64,000 bases of DNA from Stictocephala bisonia (Eukaryota > Arthropoda > Insecta > Hemiptera > Membracidae), in contig JAQJVL010000002.1 in assembly GCA_035578905.1 (NCBI GenBank), positions 2,889,229 through 2,953,228 of the forward strand, read 5' to 3'. Below, in pieces: positions 1 to 12,066 of the stretch (position 1 is its first letter; each line of letters starts with the position of its first letter). The position numbers were made by a program, and so were the translations under genes. Under the pieces are notes generated by a model, which ran no database searches, was not told the DNA's origin, and was given only the letters and a program-made list of their open reading frames with translations.

Positions 1-1605
1 CAAACAAATTTAAATAAGCATTATTCCTGACTATAAAGCTTAAATATTCCTTTTCCCAGCAGACTATCTGGTCACTATGGTAATTTCTCTTGCTTTGATT
101 ATAACAGACGTCATCTTAGCCAAGGAATTTGTTAAAATATGACAGGTCCTAGTACCATCGGATTCAAATTTTATAAAGAATTGTTCTTAGAAAAATTTTC
201 TAAGGTTTTACCAAAATGATTATATCACTCATATATTTATTGCCACTTGTATAGGTATTTCATTAGTTTTATTTTACCAATTTTTTTAGAACAAATGTTA
301 TGTTTGTATGTTGTAAATATTTTATAAATCACAAACATTATATTTAATATATTGTTATATCTGATAATACTGTAAACGGTATATACTTAATTGAATATGA
401 TTGAATATATTACCTCTATATACTCGTCTCAATTTTAAGAACTGTAAAATGATTTTTCTGGTTATCAGTCTGACTTATATTTGATGGTATTTTCACTAAA
501 AAATATATTTATTAGATCGTATGGCCTACAAATTAAAAAAGAGTATCTATTCAGATTAATGAAGTTTCAGCATCTTTAAAAACCACCTATAGTTAAAAAT
601 ATCTAAATTAAAGGTTACACAGTTCTATACATTGATGCCAATAATTTAACACAACATTCATCTGTAGTAATTATTGATTTATGTAATGATGACGGCCATG
701 CGGAACAGTTAACATGTTTTGAGACTGATGTATACAATCTTGTACTTGTTTATTTGTATAAAAATAACAGCTAAATGTATCTATAGTTTTATCTACATGT
801 TTAATATAATTACTAGGTTGTAGAATGACCTTAAATGAATTTGTTAGGGCCTTTTTTGTGTTAGGACACATACTTGAGGCTATTATCATAGCCACCCTCT
901 TGAATAACATGTTTTAATACCCCTCCTCTCCCATTCCTATACGTGCATGACAAATATGACCGTCCGGTAACGTGGTATTTTTATATTATATTTGAATAGT
1001 TATGGTAGGTACAATACGTAGTTGAACATATACACTACACTTCCTGTGGAAGTTTTTTTTGTTTAGTTTTTTTTTTTGTCTCCCTACATATAGAGGCCTA
1101 AGCGAAAAACTTAAATAATAGCGAAGAAATATTCGTAAATATAGCATAAATGTTTATTTTAATATTTATTTTAATTTATCTACAAGAAACTGTAGGAAGC
1201 AGTTCCGAAGGTATTTTTTAATTCAAATACAACACGATCTTCGACACTTTAACAAAAACCAACGGTAATTACGAAACTATAAAATGAAATTTATGGTTTG
1301 ACACTTGTGGCGCGTTATTGTACACTAGCTCCATGTGCTGGCGTTCATTCAAGACTCAACAAGTCGCTGATTTCGACGAACAATGAAGTAACACCCTAGC
1401 CAGACTCCCTGTTACATAAGATTGAGCAACCAAATATGAATACCGACTAATATGGCTTAGTTGGTAAAATGAATGATGACATTTTCATTTAATACTAATT
1501 TACAATAAGTAAAGAGATACTAGGTTTGACCTCGAGATTTACTGGAGATATTAGTATATCTAAGAACTAAATATGATGCCATCATACAACATATAAAGTG
1601 GTAAT
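1..1605. other. AT-rich non-coding DNA
   Basis: I see no supportable gene here. The longest open frame is 79 codons (671-910, minus) with no recognisable motif and no splice context. There are homopolymer runs of T around 1050-1080. It is probably intergenic or intronic DNA. Confidence 0.6.
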
Positions 1606-2036
1606 AGTATTATTCATTCATTACATTATTAAATGTATTCTCCGATCGTCAAGATGTGGGCGAATATGTGGGGCGAATGAGTGTGATGAGTGTAGATAAC
1701 GAGTGTAGTCATTGTTACTAACTGTGGTCAACTGTTCATCAGAAAGAGCTGTTTATTAATAGCCCAACCGCTAAGGCAACTAAAAGACCTAGAGATTTAC
1801 GTGGAATCCGAACGACATTGTGTTGGTCTGATTTTAAGCTAACTGGCAAGCCTGACACTCAGTTCCTACAAAACATCTGAATCTTGACTACCATCCAACA
1901 TGGACACACTACAGATTTCTCTAGTAGTGTCCACGTCGATGGCAACCATTGAGTGGACACCGTGAAAGTATTAAAAGGCCGAGCATAGAACCTAATGCCT
2001 ATACAATATCCACAACACTTTGCCCTCAAGTAGCTG
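1606..2036 (-). mobile_element. SINE copy (7SL-like-head family), minus strand
   Basis: This is a reverse-complement copy of the window's commonest short element; related plus-strand copies start near 11439, 18541, 39668, 45635 and 57381. Landmarks visible here in reverse are the 3' tail (ATTCATTCA, then GATCGTCAAGAT and GGGCGAAT), the GGGCTATTAAT block, the core around CCACGTAAA, and the head ending near CTACTTGAGGGCAAAGTGTT on the minus strand. It is non-coding and would need LINE machinery to move. The first ~30 nt of the head are eroded. It lies next to a LINE 3' remnant but is not obviously part of it. Confidence 0.8.
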
Positions 2037-2229
2037 TATTTATGATTGAAAGCATTTTTTTTTTTTTAACATTGAAAGAATTGTTATCCTCCATCGGTTT
2101 GCTAGACCTGTCATAGCATCACCATGGTCCTATTAGCCGTTACTTTTTACAGTTAGTTCCTGTAGAGTCTAACCCATAACCTTGCAGGTACAAAGGCACA
2201 CGAAGTCCCCACAGGCCATACATACCCTA

Positions 2230-2615
2230 TTTAATGGTGTTCTTGTTTAATGGATCAGAAACGTGGACATGGACGAAAAGTCTTTTAAGCAGATTGCAGA
2301 CAACAGATATGAATCTAAATAGGAATAGGGAATATTAGCGGAGATGAATAATATAACGTAATAACCTGAGAACAGTTGAAAGTGATAACAAGGCAATGGA
2401 AAGGAGAAGGATACAGTTTATGGAGCTTGTGAAAAGGATAAGAAATTATATATTGCTGAGCATAGCATTTGAGAAATAGGAAAGAGGAAGAAGACTGAGA
2501 GAAAGGTGGAAGGGTGTAGAGTGACGAGGAATGGAGAAAAGTGGAGGAAGAGGAATCCTAGAGGGATAGAACAAAATGGAGGAGGTTGTGTAGGACGATC
2601 CGTGAAAATTAAAAC
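2230..2615 (+). mobile_element. Degraded 3' end of a non-LTR retrotransposon ORF2
   Basis: Plus-strand translation gives broken but recognisable LINE C-terminal blocks. The first is NGSETWTWTKSLLSRLQTTDM-like (about 2249-2310). A basic segment ERRRIQFMELVKRIRNY follows (about 2398-2450). The end is a G/A-rich Arg/Glu/Gly stretch closing with a WRR..CRDDP-like block (about 2575-2605). GSETWTL-type motifs are typical of the region after reverse transcriptase in RTE- and related LINEs. Several stops and frameshifts break it, so it is inactive. The exact clade is uncertain. Confidence 0.6.
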
Positions 2616-2619
2616 GTCA

Positions 2620-4560
2620 ACAGATTATTATCAGTATGAACTGCAAGACGTATACTATCAAATTTAGGCTATAGTGAACTGTATAGCTACGTAAATGGAT
2701 AATTATGCACTGTATACTCCAATAACGAAATACGAAAACTTCTTAAATGGCCCAATAATTTGCTATTCTTTAACGAGGGATAGTATGTTTTTTTATTCTG
2801 TTTTAATTAGATAAAAGACATTTAAAAACACGTTTTCAACAACAAAAAACACAATGTTAAAACTTAAATTACTTAGAGACATTTTCCGTTATTTTAAATT
2901 ATTATTATTTATATAAGCTGTTTGTTATATCTTTTACCCTGAACGCGAATCTGAAAAAAGTGTCTAAGTTATTCAAGGAAAAACGAGTTTTCTGTAATAT
3001 TACATTTTAACTGTCCCCTCTTACAATCTAACTTACAGTTTATCATTATGAGACAGAAAATGATCATCTTTTTCTGAGGTGAGCAGAGAGTATGCAGTTA
3101 CCAAATACTTAGTTAAAAAAGTGGTTCTGAGCTTGATTTTCAAATTTATTTAAGGATATAAAAGTGAGTCAATACATAAATTAAGATTTTTTCTTGGAAC
3201 GTGAGGGGTGGGAGTTGATGAGATAAGATATTGAGGGGAGAAATCGAAAGTTCCATTTTATGGCGCAGGTTACTTTGTTTTTACCATGCTGTAGACACAA
3301 ATAAAGGCGTTTTTTGGAAGATCCTGAAATAATAACACTGTAAATAAATAACAAAATTATAGTATGAATTTTATTCCTCTATAGTTATTTTCATATTTAA
3401 CTATTCGAGTAAAATCTTAAATGTCAGTTCAGAGAAGAGTTCGGCGTTATATATTTCCCTTGGGGACCTGTTTTTGGGTTTGACTTATGAATATTGTTAA
3501 TAGTATTTTACTAATTTTAATTCATAAAGCTTTATGAATAATTATAATCAAGCTATTACATATTATTATATGAAACTAAATAAGAAAGTTGGCATCGTAA
3601 ATGCAAAAAATAATAAAATATAATAAAAGTAGGCTAAAGTTAAAACAATACTTTCTTTTAGAAAAAGGTTTTAATAAACTTAGTTGTTCATATTACTGTA
3701 CAACCAATAAAAACTAAACTTGTCTATCATTAAATAAAGAGGACTAAAACTCAAAAGTATTAATAATTCTTCAAAAGTCATTTCAGAAATGGATTAGTGA
3801 AAATAATATAATTTCTCGACCCTTCAAAAGTTTGTCAAAGAATTAATGATGTACTAGTTTATTTTAACTTTTATGTTTGTCCATTTGTATAGCCATGACT
3901 TTAAACTTAAAATCTTCTAACTTTAAGATTTAAAAAAGTAATGATTTTCAAACTGATCTTATAAGAAGCTTTATATGGAGGTAAAAATATCTACCATAAA
4001 AATTGCAAATATCCAAAGTATACAAACACTTCTTTCGATCATGGTGAGTTAAGAGAGATTAGAATCATTTTATATTTGTATTTATAACAATAAGAAGAAT
4101 AACTTTTTATTTTATAAAAATGTATTTAATTTATATACATTTAAAATATTGATTATGTAACAACAACAACAAAAATAAAGAAAATAGCACAAAAACGAAA
4201 CAAAGCAAACTAATATCTTAAAATTTAAGAAAATGCATTTATGTAAAAAACAACAAAACAAAGATAACCTTGCCCTAATTAAAATATAACAATAAAAAAA
4301 TCTTATATATTGAGTTTTTTGTCTTAAGGAAATAACTAGGGCCTCTGAAGGCAAATGTCTGTATAGAGGCTCCATCAATTAAATAGATTTTTTTGCGCAA
4401 AGACTCAAACTAAAGATAAAAAAAAAACAAAAATAATCTGTCTTCCCACAGCTAAATAGTAAAAAATGTAATTATATATTTGCTTAACTTTATATAAACC
4501 TGACTTTTTATAAAGTAATTAAACTAAACTAACAAATGTTGTATTGAAAAGCTCACTTCA
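2620..4560. other. AT-rich non-coding DNA
   Basis: No gene or known element is recognised. Short open frames, such as an 88-codon minus-strand frame at 4112-4378 rich in Phe/Cys/Tyr, look like AT-rich chance frames. Confidence 0.55.
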
Positions 4561-4568
4561 ATACTGAA

Positions 4569-4994
<426 letters not shown>

Positions 4995-4999
4995 TTCTT

Positions 5000-7480
5000 A
5001 TACAAGTACATACAGTAATTTTTTTAATTCACTCTTACCTGAAAATATTCCTACTGAGAATGTGAATATTATTACTAAGAATGTTCCTGTTTATTTTCAA
5101 GGTAGATCCAGTTTATTAATAACTGCCTGACCCCCACCCCACCATGTCATTAGAGAAATATTTACTAATTTACCAGACTATGACGGAGAAAATTAGTTAC
5201 TGTGTCTAACCACGCCTTCGCTTTTTTCATTAGGGCCTTAATTTGCACCTTGCTAACAAATGGTGAAATCAACTCTTATTAAATTCTCTTGACAATCATA
5301 GCTTGTATATTTTTAGAATAGTTCAAAAATATATTATTATTTTATGTCCTAAGAGTGTTTAGGTGTCCAAGATACGAATGAATGTCACTTAAAAGAGTGT
5401 AAACGAGCCGGTGGTTTTCATAAATTAAGTCCGACTTTCCTTTAGTAGTTGTCATTTTATAAGTTTAGTGGCATAGAGACTCGCTCAAAACATAGAGGTT
5501 TGGTGGAAGGCTGAATCAGGACCTGCCTGAGGGCGGAACACCCATGATAATGATGGATGACAAATCGCCATTACCATCCCATGCCCCAAAGAACGCCATT
5601 ACCAGTGGATGCAACTGCTATACATGTTTTTTTTCTTTTTTTTCAATTAGATATCTTGCCTAAGAAGCTGAACTTAAGTAATTATACTTTGTGAAGTGTA
5701 GGAATAATACAAATTGTCACGTGTAATTGAAGCTTTAGGTACATTTTTCTTAAAAAATTCATTAATTTTATTTCTGTTATTTTTAAATAAACTGTACAGT
5801 AAAATATTTATAACATTTAATCCGACAAACTATACTTATACAGTACTAACGTAAATTGTAAGTTTTATATTCATTCTTACTTTGTATTTAAATTTATACT
5901 GCACGGGTTCATAAAACTTACCATATCTTCTCTTACCAGTATCATATTTAATTTACTTATTTTCCCCGTTTGTCAGCATGCGTTATCAATTAATAGTAGA
6001 ATGTCACTTTATACAAAATAAGAAAAGATAACGTTAAATTTTAAATTCACAACTGTTTCATTTAGTAGCCTCAATTTATGGGGGCAATTTGAAGGGGGTA
6101 TTGGCGTCAGAGAAGTTAAAGCATGAAATGTTAATAGGGTTGGTGAAGACGACCTGGTAATGGCTGATTTGTTTTCTTCTGTTTTAAAAACTCTTCACCC
6201 TAGTTTTTGATGATTTAAAACAAAATTTAAATTAAAATACAGTTGTAAATATTAACAGTTCTAAATAAGTATCAAACAATAACTATTATGTATTATGCTA
6301 ACCTGTTTTTAAACCTGTAAATCTGATTGCAAAGCTTGTTTTATATGCTGTAAGAAAAATATAATAGAAATTTAAGTTGAATTCTAATTCAAACGTTCAA
6401 GTATATAAAATGTGTTGAAACCTTATATCTGGAGTTAAAAATACGAAATTGCCAGTCATCGCCTTAACAGTTAATTCTAGTTGTTTGGCGTATGCTTACT
6501 AAGGTGAAATAAATATACACATATCTTTTGTCTGCCATCCGTCACCAACAAAACATTTCCATTATCTTTTTATGTCTTATTATAAAAAAAAAAATAAAAA
6601 TAAAAATAGAACGTAATCTAATTGGAGGGTGATTTTACACTCAGTCCCTTTATGTACTTGAATAACTGATCCCATACAAGTGAAGTGTTGAAAAAACTAC
6701 TAGAAAATGACTGGATCACTTTAAATGTGTTACCTAAATACCACATTTCCTATTTAAATAAAATATTTAAATTTGCGCGAGAACTTAATGCTATATTTCT
6801 TTGAATTGAAATTACCATCTTCATACGATTCGTAAGTAGGAAATTTACTATAAAAAATACTAGCTTCTGATTTTAAAAGTATAACCAATCAATAAAGCTA
6901 TAAAAGGTACATGATACATTCACTTGTTTTTTAGATTGGAATCAAATTTTGTAAAACTTTTCTATTGTGGAATACTTATTTCCATTGGAGTTTTTTTATG
7001 TGTGTCTGTATAGAGGCTTTACATGTTTTAGGTTTGTTTTAAGTTTTCCCTTGAACATAATTCTAGCTGCCAGTATAGTGTATTAAACATATACACGTTT
7101 CTCTTTTTTTCACTATAGTTCTCAGCTGTTCTATAATTCTAGTCGACGAGGTATTAGCAAACTAACCTTTAAAATGTATTGTATTTAAATTGGAGACATG
7201 GCTACCTAAAGTGGCTAATTTAGCATTTGTTGGTTTCTAACTCATCAACAAACCGTTCGATATATTTTATTCAAATTTTGAGAATAAAGCAGACAAATTG
7301 TACTAACCAACCTAGAGCTAATTAAAACTAATAATAACAACATTGTTTTGAAAAGTGTAAACAATTGTTACTTTATAACTGACGTCTGAACAAATTTCGA
7401 GTTGACACTTGTACAGTTATCTTTAGCTGGAAAAGTAGATAAATAATACATAAAATCATAATTGAACAAGTTTATAATAA
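5000..7480. other. AT-rich DNA with one less AT-rich patch
   Basis: No gene is supported. A patch at about 5476-5625 is clearly less AT-rich than its surroundings and ends in a T run. It may be an old short repeat, but I could not match it to the other SINEs. Part of 6065-6165 belongs to a dispersed repeat annotated separately. Confidence 0.5.
6065..6165 (+). repeat. Dispersed repeat, copy 1 (pair with 26865-26985)
   Basis: The segment beginning GTAGCCTCAATTTATGGGGG and running through GAAATGTTAATAGGGTTG and GACGACCTGG matches 26865-26985 over about 100 bp with scattered mismatches and small gaps. Two copies 20 kb apart indicate a dispersed repeat of unknown class. No coding capacity is visible. 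Confidence 0.6.
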
Positions 7481-7484
7481 ATAA

Positions 7485-7685
7485 TTGGAAAGTTATTCCC
7501 GGTTGTGCTCGGGACATGCAGCAAGAGTGCTGTTACTCTCCCATGACAACAGCAAGGCATTCACTCTGTACTCGTGGCGACAGTGGCGGCGAAACGTCGA
7601 ACTAAACTCCATCCAGCTCCGAGCTGATCCGGTCGAAACAACACGCTTAAGGTGTAACCACACTTCTCTCCTGGTATTCAGTTAT
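7485..7685. other. GC-rich island, unidentified
   Basis: About 200 bp with clearly higher GC and several CpGs (GTGGCGACAGTGGCGGCGAA) inside AT-rich DNA. A 76-codon plus-strand frame exists but has no recognised motif. It could be a fragment of a mobile-element terminus or an old regulatory island. I cannot decide between these. Confidence 0.4.
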
Positions 7686-7803
7686 ATAAGTGGTTCAATT
7701 TTTAGCAATTTGTAAATTCTAAGTAGTTAGAAGCCGGTAGAGGATACCAAACTCAAATCTAAACTTTAATCTGACACTTTGCAACTAACATCAAATATCT
7801 AAT

Positions 7804-8475
7804 GTATAGTAGAAGTTTAACTACTATATAGTAGCTTTTTTACTACTATATAGTAACATTTATACCACTTTCTGGTATCAAACTTACCACTATCTAGTAG
7901 AATAATTGTTATCACTAATAGCATTTTTACCACGATATAGTAGCATTCTATCTAGTATCAAATTTACCACTATCTAGTATCATACTTATCATTATCTAAT
8001 AGCATTTTTATCACTATCAAATAGCATTTTTAATAATATATAGTAGCATTTTTATCACTATCTAGTATCAAACTTACCACTATCTAGTATCATACTTATC
8101 ATTATCTAATAGCAATTTTATCACTATCTAATATCATTTTTACCAATATATAGTAGCATTTTTACCATGATATAGTAGTATTTTTACAACTATATAGTAT
8201 CAAACTTATCACTATTTAGTAGGTTATAACTATCTAATAACATTTTTAGCAATATATAGTAGCATTTTTACCTCAATATAGTAGTATTTTTACAACTATC
8301 TAGTATCAAACTTACCACTATCTAGTAGAATAATTATTATCACTATCTAATAGCATTTTTACCACGATATAGTAGTATTTTTACAACTATTTAGTAGCAT
8401 ATTTACCATTATATTTACTACCATATATACCAGCATATTTATTACTATCTACTAGTAATTTACTAGTGATATAAC
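7804..8475. repeat. 22-bp minisatellite array
   Basis: About 30 degenerate copies of a ~22-bp unit of the form CATTTTTACCACTATCTAGTAG. Variants include CTATATAG, ATATAGTAG and CTAGTATCAAACTTA. Each unit carries a small palindromic core (CTATATAG or ACTAGT-like), so neighbouring units can pair. It ends in more degenerate TACTAG motifs just before the 166-bp satellite. Confidence 0.9.
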
Positions 8476-8596
8476 AGTTCATTTATCAAAATCACTAATT
8501 TACCTGCTATGATTATTTAATATATGTGTATGTTAAATAAATTCTCATTATTACTTAAATACATATGAAGCACCATACTGAAACTTCTCGAACGGT

Positions 8597-10000
8597 TCAA
8601 CTAACCACGTTTAACATACCTGGCTTTAAATATATATACGATATAAACTCGAAGCCAAATTGACCATATTGAAGACAGTTTAGTCCTAGTGATGGCAGAC
8701 GATTAGTTTTACTGCTATTGTTATGGTAGCATTGTTTCGCGTTATTGACCTGGCCGTATGTGTTCTGGGCCTAACCATGTCTAACATACATGTTTATATT
8801 TGTACAATATTGACCCAATTCCAAATTGACGACATCGAAGACAATTTAGCCCTAGTGATGGCAGGCGTTCAGTTGTACTGATGTTGTTATTTATTTATTT
8901 ATACAATTCGTATTGCTACAAAACAGATAGAAACATCCAATTAAATTTTAGCACTAATCTTAAACTAACAATATACTAGATAACAAACGAGCATTGTAAA
9001 TAAACATTTAACAACTGTCAACAAGCAAATAAGAAATAGATATCCAAAATAAATAGTACATATAAATAGCAATATACAAACAAATTAAATATTTAAATAC
9101 CTTTTCTATTCCCCAAAGTGGCAGCATTGTCTCACGTTATTGACCTGTCCGTGTGTGCTCTGGGCCTAAACATGTCTAACATAGATGTTTATATTTGTAC
9201 AATATTGACCAAATGCCAAATTGACCATATCGAAGACAGTTTTGTTCTGGTGTTGGCAGACGTTCAGCTGTACTCCTGTTGTTATGGCAGCATTGTCTCA
9301 CGTTATTGCCCTGGCCATATGAGTGCTGAGCCTAAACATATCCAACATACCTGTTTATATTTGTACAGTATTGACCCAATTCTAAATTGACCATATCGAA
9401 GACAGTTTTGTCCTGGTGTTGGCAGACGTTCAGTTGTACTCCTGTTGTTATGGCAGCATTGTCTCACGTTATTGCCCTGGCCATATGTGTGCTGAGCCTA
9501 AACATATCTAACATACCTGTTTATATTTGTACAATATTGACCCAATTCCAAATTGACCATATCGAAGACAGTTTTGTTCTGGTGTTGGCAGACGTTCAGT
9601 TGTACTCCTGTTGTTATGGCAGCATTGTCTCACGTTATTGCCCTGACCGTATGTTTGCTGAGCCTAAACATATCTAACATACCTGTTTATATTTGTACAA
9701 TATTGACCCAATTCCAAATTGACCATATCGAAGACAGTTTTGTCCTGGTGTTGGCAGACGTTCAGTTGTACTCCTGTTGTTACGGCAGCATTGTCTCACG
9801 TTATTGCCCTGACCGTATGTTTGCTGAGCCTAAACATATCTAACATACCTGTTTATATTTGTACAATATTGACCAAATGCCAAATTGACCATATCGAAGA
9901 CAGTTTTGTCCTGGTGTTGGCAGACGTTCAGTTGTACTCCTGTTGTTATGGCAGCATTGTCTCACGTTATTGTCCTGGCCGTATGTTCAGCCTTAACTAA
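8597..10000. repeat. 166-bp satellite array
   Basis: A tandem repeat with a 166-bp period: the same GACCATATCGAAGACAGTTT block recurs at intervals of 166 near 9388, 9554, 9720 and 9886. About 1.7 diverged monomers (8597-8891) are separated from about 5.3 closely matching monomers (9119-10000) by a ~227-bp insertion. Copies on the right are near-identical while those on the left are more diverged, the usual pattern when array edges escape homogenisation. Because 166 is not a multiple of three, each monomer shifts frame, and the ~90-codon open frames here are not genes. Confidence 0.93.
8892..9118 (-). mobile_element. LINE-tail-like insertion inside the satellite
   Basis: The satellite consensus ..TTGTTAT|GGCAGC.. 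is split by about 227 bp. The insert begins with TTATTTATTTATA and ends with TTCTATTCCCCAAAGT. Read on the minus strand it is an AT-rich 3'-UTR-like sequence ending in (AAAT)n, as expected for a severely 5'-truncated non-LTR element. No target-site duplication is clear. It must post-date the array it interrupts. Confidence 0.6.
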
Positions 10001-11438
10001 GATGTCGTAGCCTTAGATATGTATTTCAAAGCAAGTTATCTTCTACATAAGTTAAATAACCATCTCGTCACATAACTAATCTTTATATTATCATCTAAAG
10101 TTTTCATAATTTAATGTAATTTTCTAGATGGATGAAGTTTCTTTTTTTACAACTTTAAAATTCTGAATGTAATTTTGAATAAAACATCACAAAACCTAAA
10201 GTGAAAAAATTAATTATTATCAGCTTTTTTGGGTCCTGCTTTACAGAGAATTGTATTAAATGAAATATATAACGAAATCTTAATTTAAACAATTATGAAT
10301 TTTGAGGTATCATAAGATTCGTAAATTCATGTTGGTGTGTGAAAGTAAGACACGATACCTTAAACAATGTCCCTAAGGTTATATAATGTATTTCTGATAG
10401 TCAAAACAGAATAAATTACTTTTGTTTTAGGAACTATTTGGCATTTAATATATCTTTATTAGAGAGGAAAATTATAAATATTTGTTATAATATCTAAGAA
10501 CGTGATATATTTGTATATATTACTATCCAGGAATTACCAGTAAACCCACCCACTTAACAAACACACATCTCTTAATGTAATGAGGTCATGTGTGTGTTGG
10601 TGTGTTGGGTGGGGGTGGGGGGGTAAAGAACGGAAACTAAATGTACCATCATTTATCCTATGTGTATCGATAACGTGCATGGTACTATTAAACGTAATAT
10701 TAAGGAGACCATAATAGAAGAATGCATAATATTTAGTTTATTCTTTTACATTTTCGTGATATAGGATTTTATACAAATCAATATAAATTACAATTTGAAT
10801 GTATGCAGTTTAACGTAGCTTGAATATATAATTAATAAGCTACGTACTTCTTTAAATCAATAGTGCAAAAGATCAAGGTGTTCCACAAAACAAAAGATCA
10901 TTCTACAGACTTAACCAAAGTACAAACATGAGTTAAAAGCAATTACCAGTTGTGCCAACTGTGAGATACAAGCTGCTTAATATTGTTGCTGAGTTTGGAA
11001 ACTTCCTCATTTAAGTGTAATTGAATGCAACACGTTGAAAGTTAGGAAAGCTTCAAGACTGAGGATGGTAGCCCTTGCCGAGTAGACCTACAGTGAGCTT
11101 TGTTGTAATTATCATTAAAGTGGGGAAATGGTTGTTAAAACTTCAGATATGACCCACACCTGCACTTAATTGTGAACTTTGTAAGATATTCTCCCTGACG
11201 GTTGGCAGCATCGCTTGTATGGCATATACCAAGGGATTATTCCGAAACTGATAACGTATTTTTTACCAAATGGAACACCCTGAAATAAGTCATAACTTTA
11301 ATAAATTTTGATATAACACTAAAATTTTAATTTTAAACCCATACTAACTAAGTGAGACTTAAATTTAAAGGCCTTATTGTGGAAAAAGAACAGGATAATT
11401 TTGGGAATTGTAAGTGAGATATTTTTAAATAAATAACT
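10001..11438. other. AT-rich DNA without a supported gene
   Basis: No coding signal was found. A G/T-rich stretch (GTGTGTTGG...GGGGGTGGGGGGG) lies at about 10590-10622. A dispersed repeat at 10925-11100 is annotated separately. Confidence 0.5.
10925..11100 (+). repeat. Dispersed repeat, copy 1 (pair with 31780-31955)
   Basis: The stretch with AATTACCAGTTGTGCCAACT, then CTTAATATTGTTGCTGAGTT, GGAAACTTCCTCATTT and AATGCAACACGTT matches 31780-31955 over about 160 bp at roughly four bases in five. The two copies share only this block. The class is unknown and no reading frame is conserved. It could be an old SINE or a conserved non-coding element duplicated by transposition. Confidence 0.7.
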
Positions 11439-12066
11439 CAGCACTAGTGCCGTAATCCAGCTACTTAGGGACATAGTGTTGTGGAGATTGTAAGTGGTAG
11501 GTTCCATTTTCGGTTCTCTTAATACCAACAAGGTGCCCGCTCAGTGGTTGCCATCGACGTGGATACTACTAGAGAAATCTGGAGTGCTCATGTTGGATTG
11601 TAGTCTAGGTTCAAGGTTCAGATTTTGTCTAGGGAAGAGAACTGAGTGTCAGGCATGTCAGTTAGCTGAAAATCAGACCAATACTACGTGATTCGGATTC
11701 CACGTAAATCTGTAGGGTACTTATTTGGCCTGGCTATTGGGCTATTAATAAATAGCTCAGACCTTTTCCGTAAATTCTCTACCACTACTTTGGTTTGTTT
11801 AGGTTATGTTGCATTTGGCTATGTAGTTTTAGGTTTGATTAGGTTAAGTTAAGCTATGTTAGGTTTAGTTATGATATGTTAGGTTTGGTTTGGTTATGTA
11901 AGGTTAACCTACGTTATGTGTGGTAGTTAATTAACGGAAAATACCCAATATCTCTTTCAGAGTAACAGTCGACCTCAGTTAGTAACAATGACTACACTCG
12001 TTCATCTACACTCTTCATACTCATCTACTCCCATATCTCTACGAACGGTGTGTAATGATTAACAAT
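11439..12066 (+). mobile_element. SINE copy (7SL-like-head family), interrupted
   Basis: Plus-strand copy. The head is CAGCACTAGTGCCGTAATCC then AGCTACTTAGGGACATAGTG. The middle contains CCATCGACGTGGATACTACT and AGAGAAATCTGGAGTG. The core is CTACGTGATTCGGATTCCAC, and GGGCTATTAATAAATAGCTC precedes the tail. The tail is split by a separate element at 11759-11951 and resumes with TTTCAGAGTAACAGTCGACC to about 12066. Open frames inside it have no coding meaning. Confidence 0.85.
11759..11951. mobile_element. MITE-like element with TTAGG-like interior, inside a SINE
   Basis: An insertion into the SINE tail. The left terminus TTTTCCGTAAATTCTCTACC (11764-11783) is mirrored at the right by GGTAGTTAATTAACGGAAAA (11922-11941). 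The trinucleotide CTC is present on both sides (11756-11758 and 11952-11954) but only once at the matching site in uninterrupted SINE copies, so it looks like a 3-bp target-site duplication. The interior (about 11800-11918) is a degenerate series of TTAGGTT/TTATGTT motifs resembling the insect telomere repeat. It encodes no protein. Confidence 0.75.

Noticed and set aside
9118..10000. Series of ~90-codon frames with repeated VLADVQLYSC segments
   Set aside because: Frames shift by one base per 166-bp satellite monomer; each is a different window on the same repeat.
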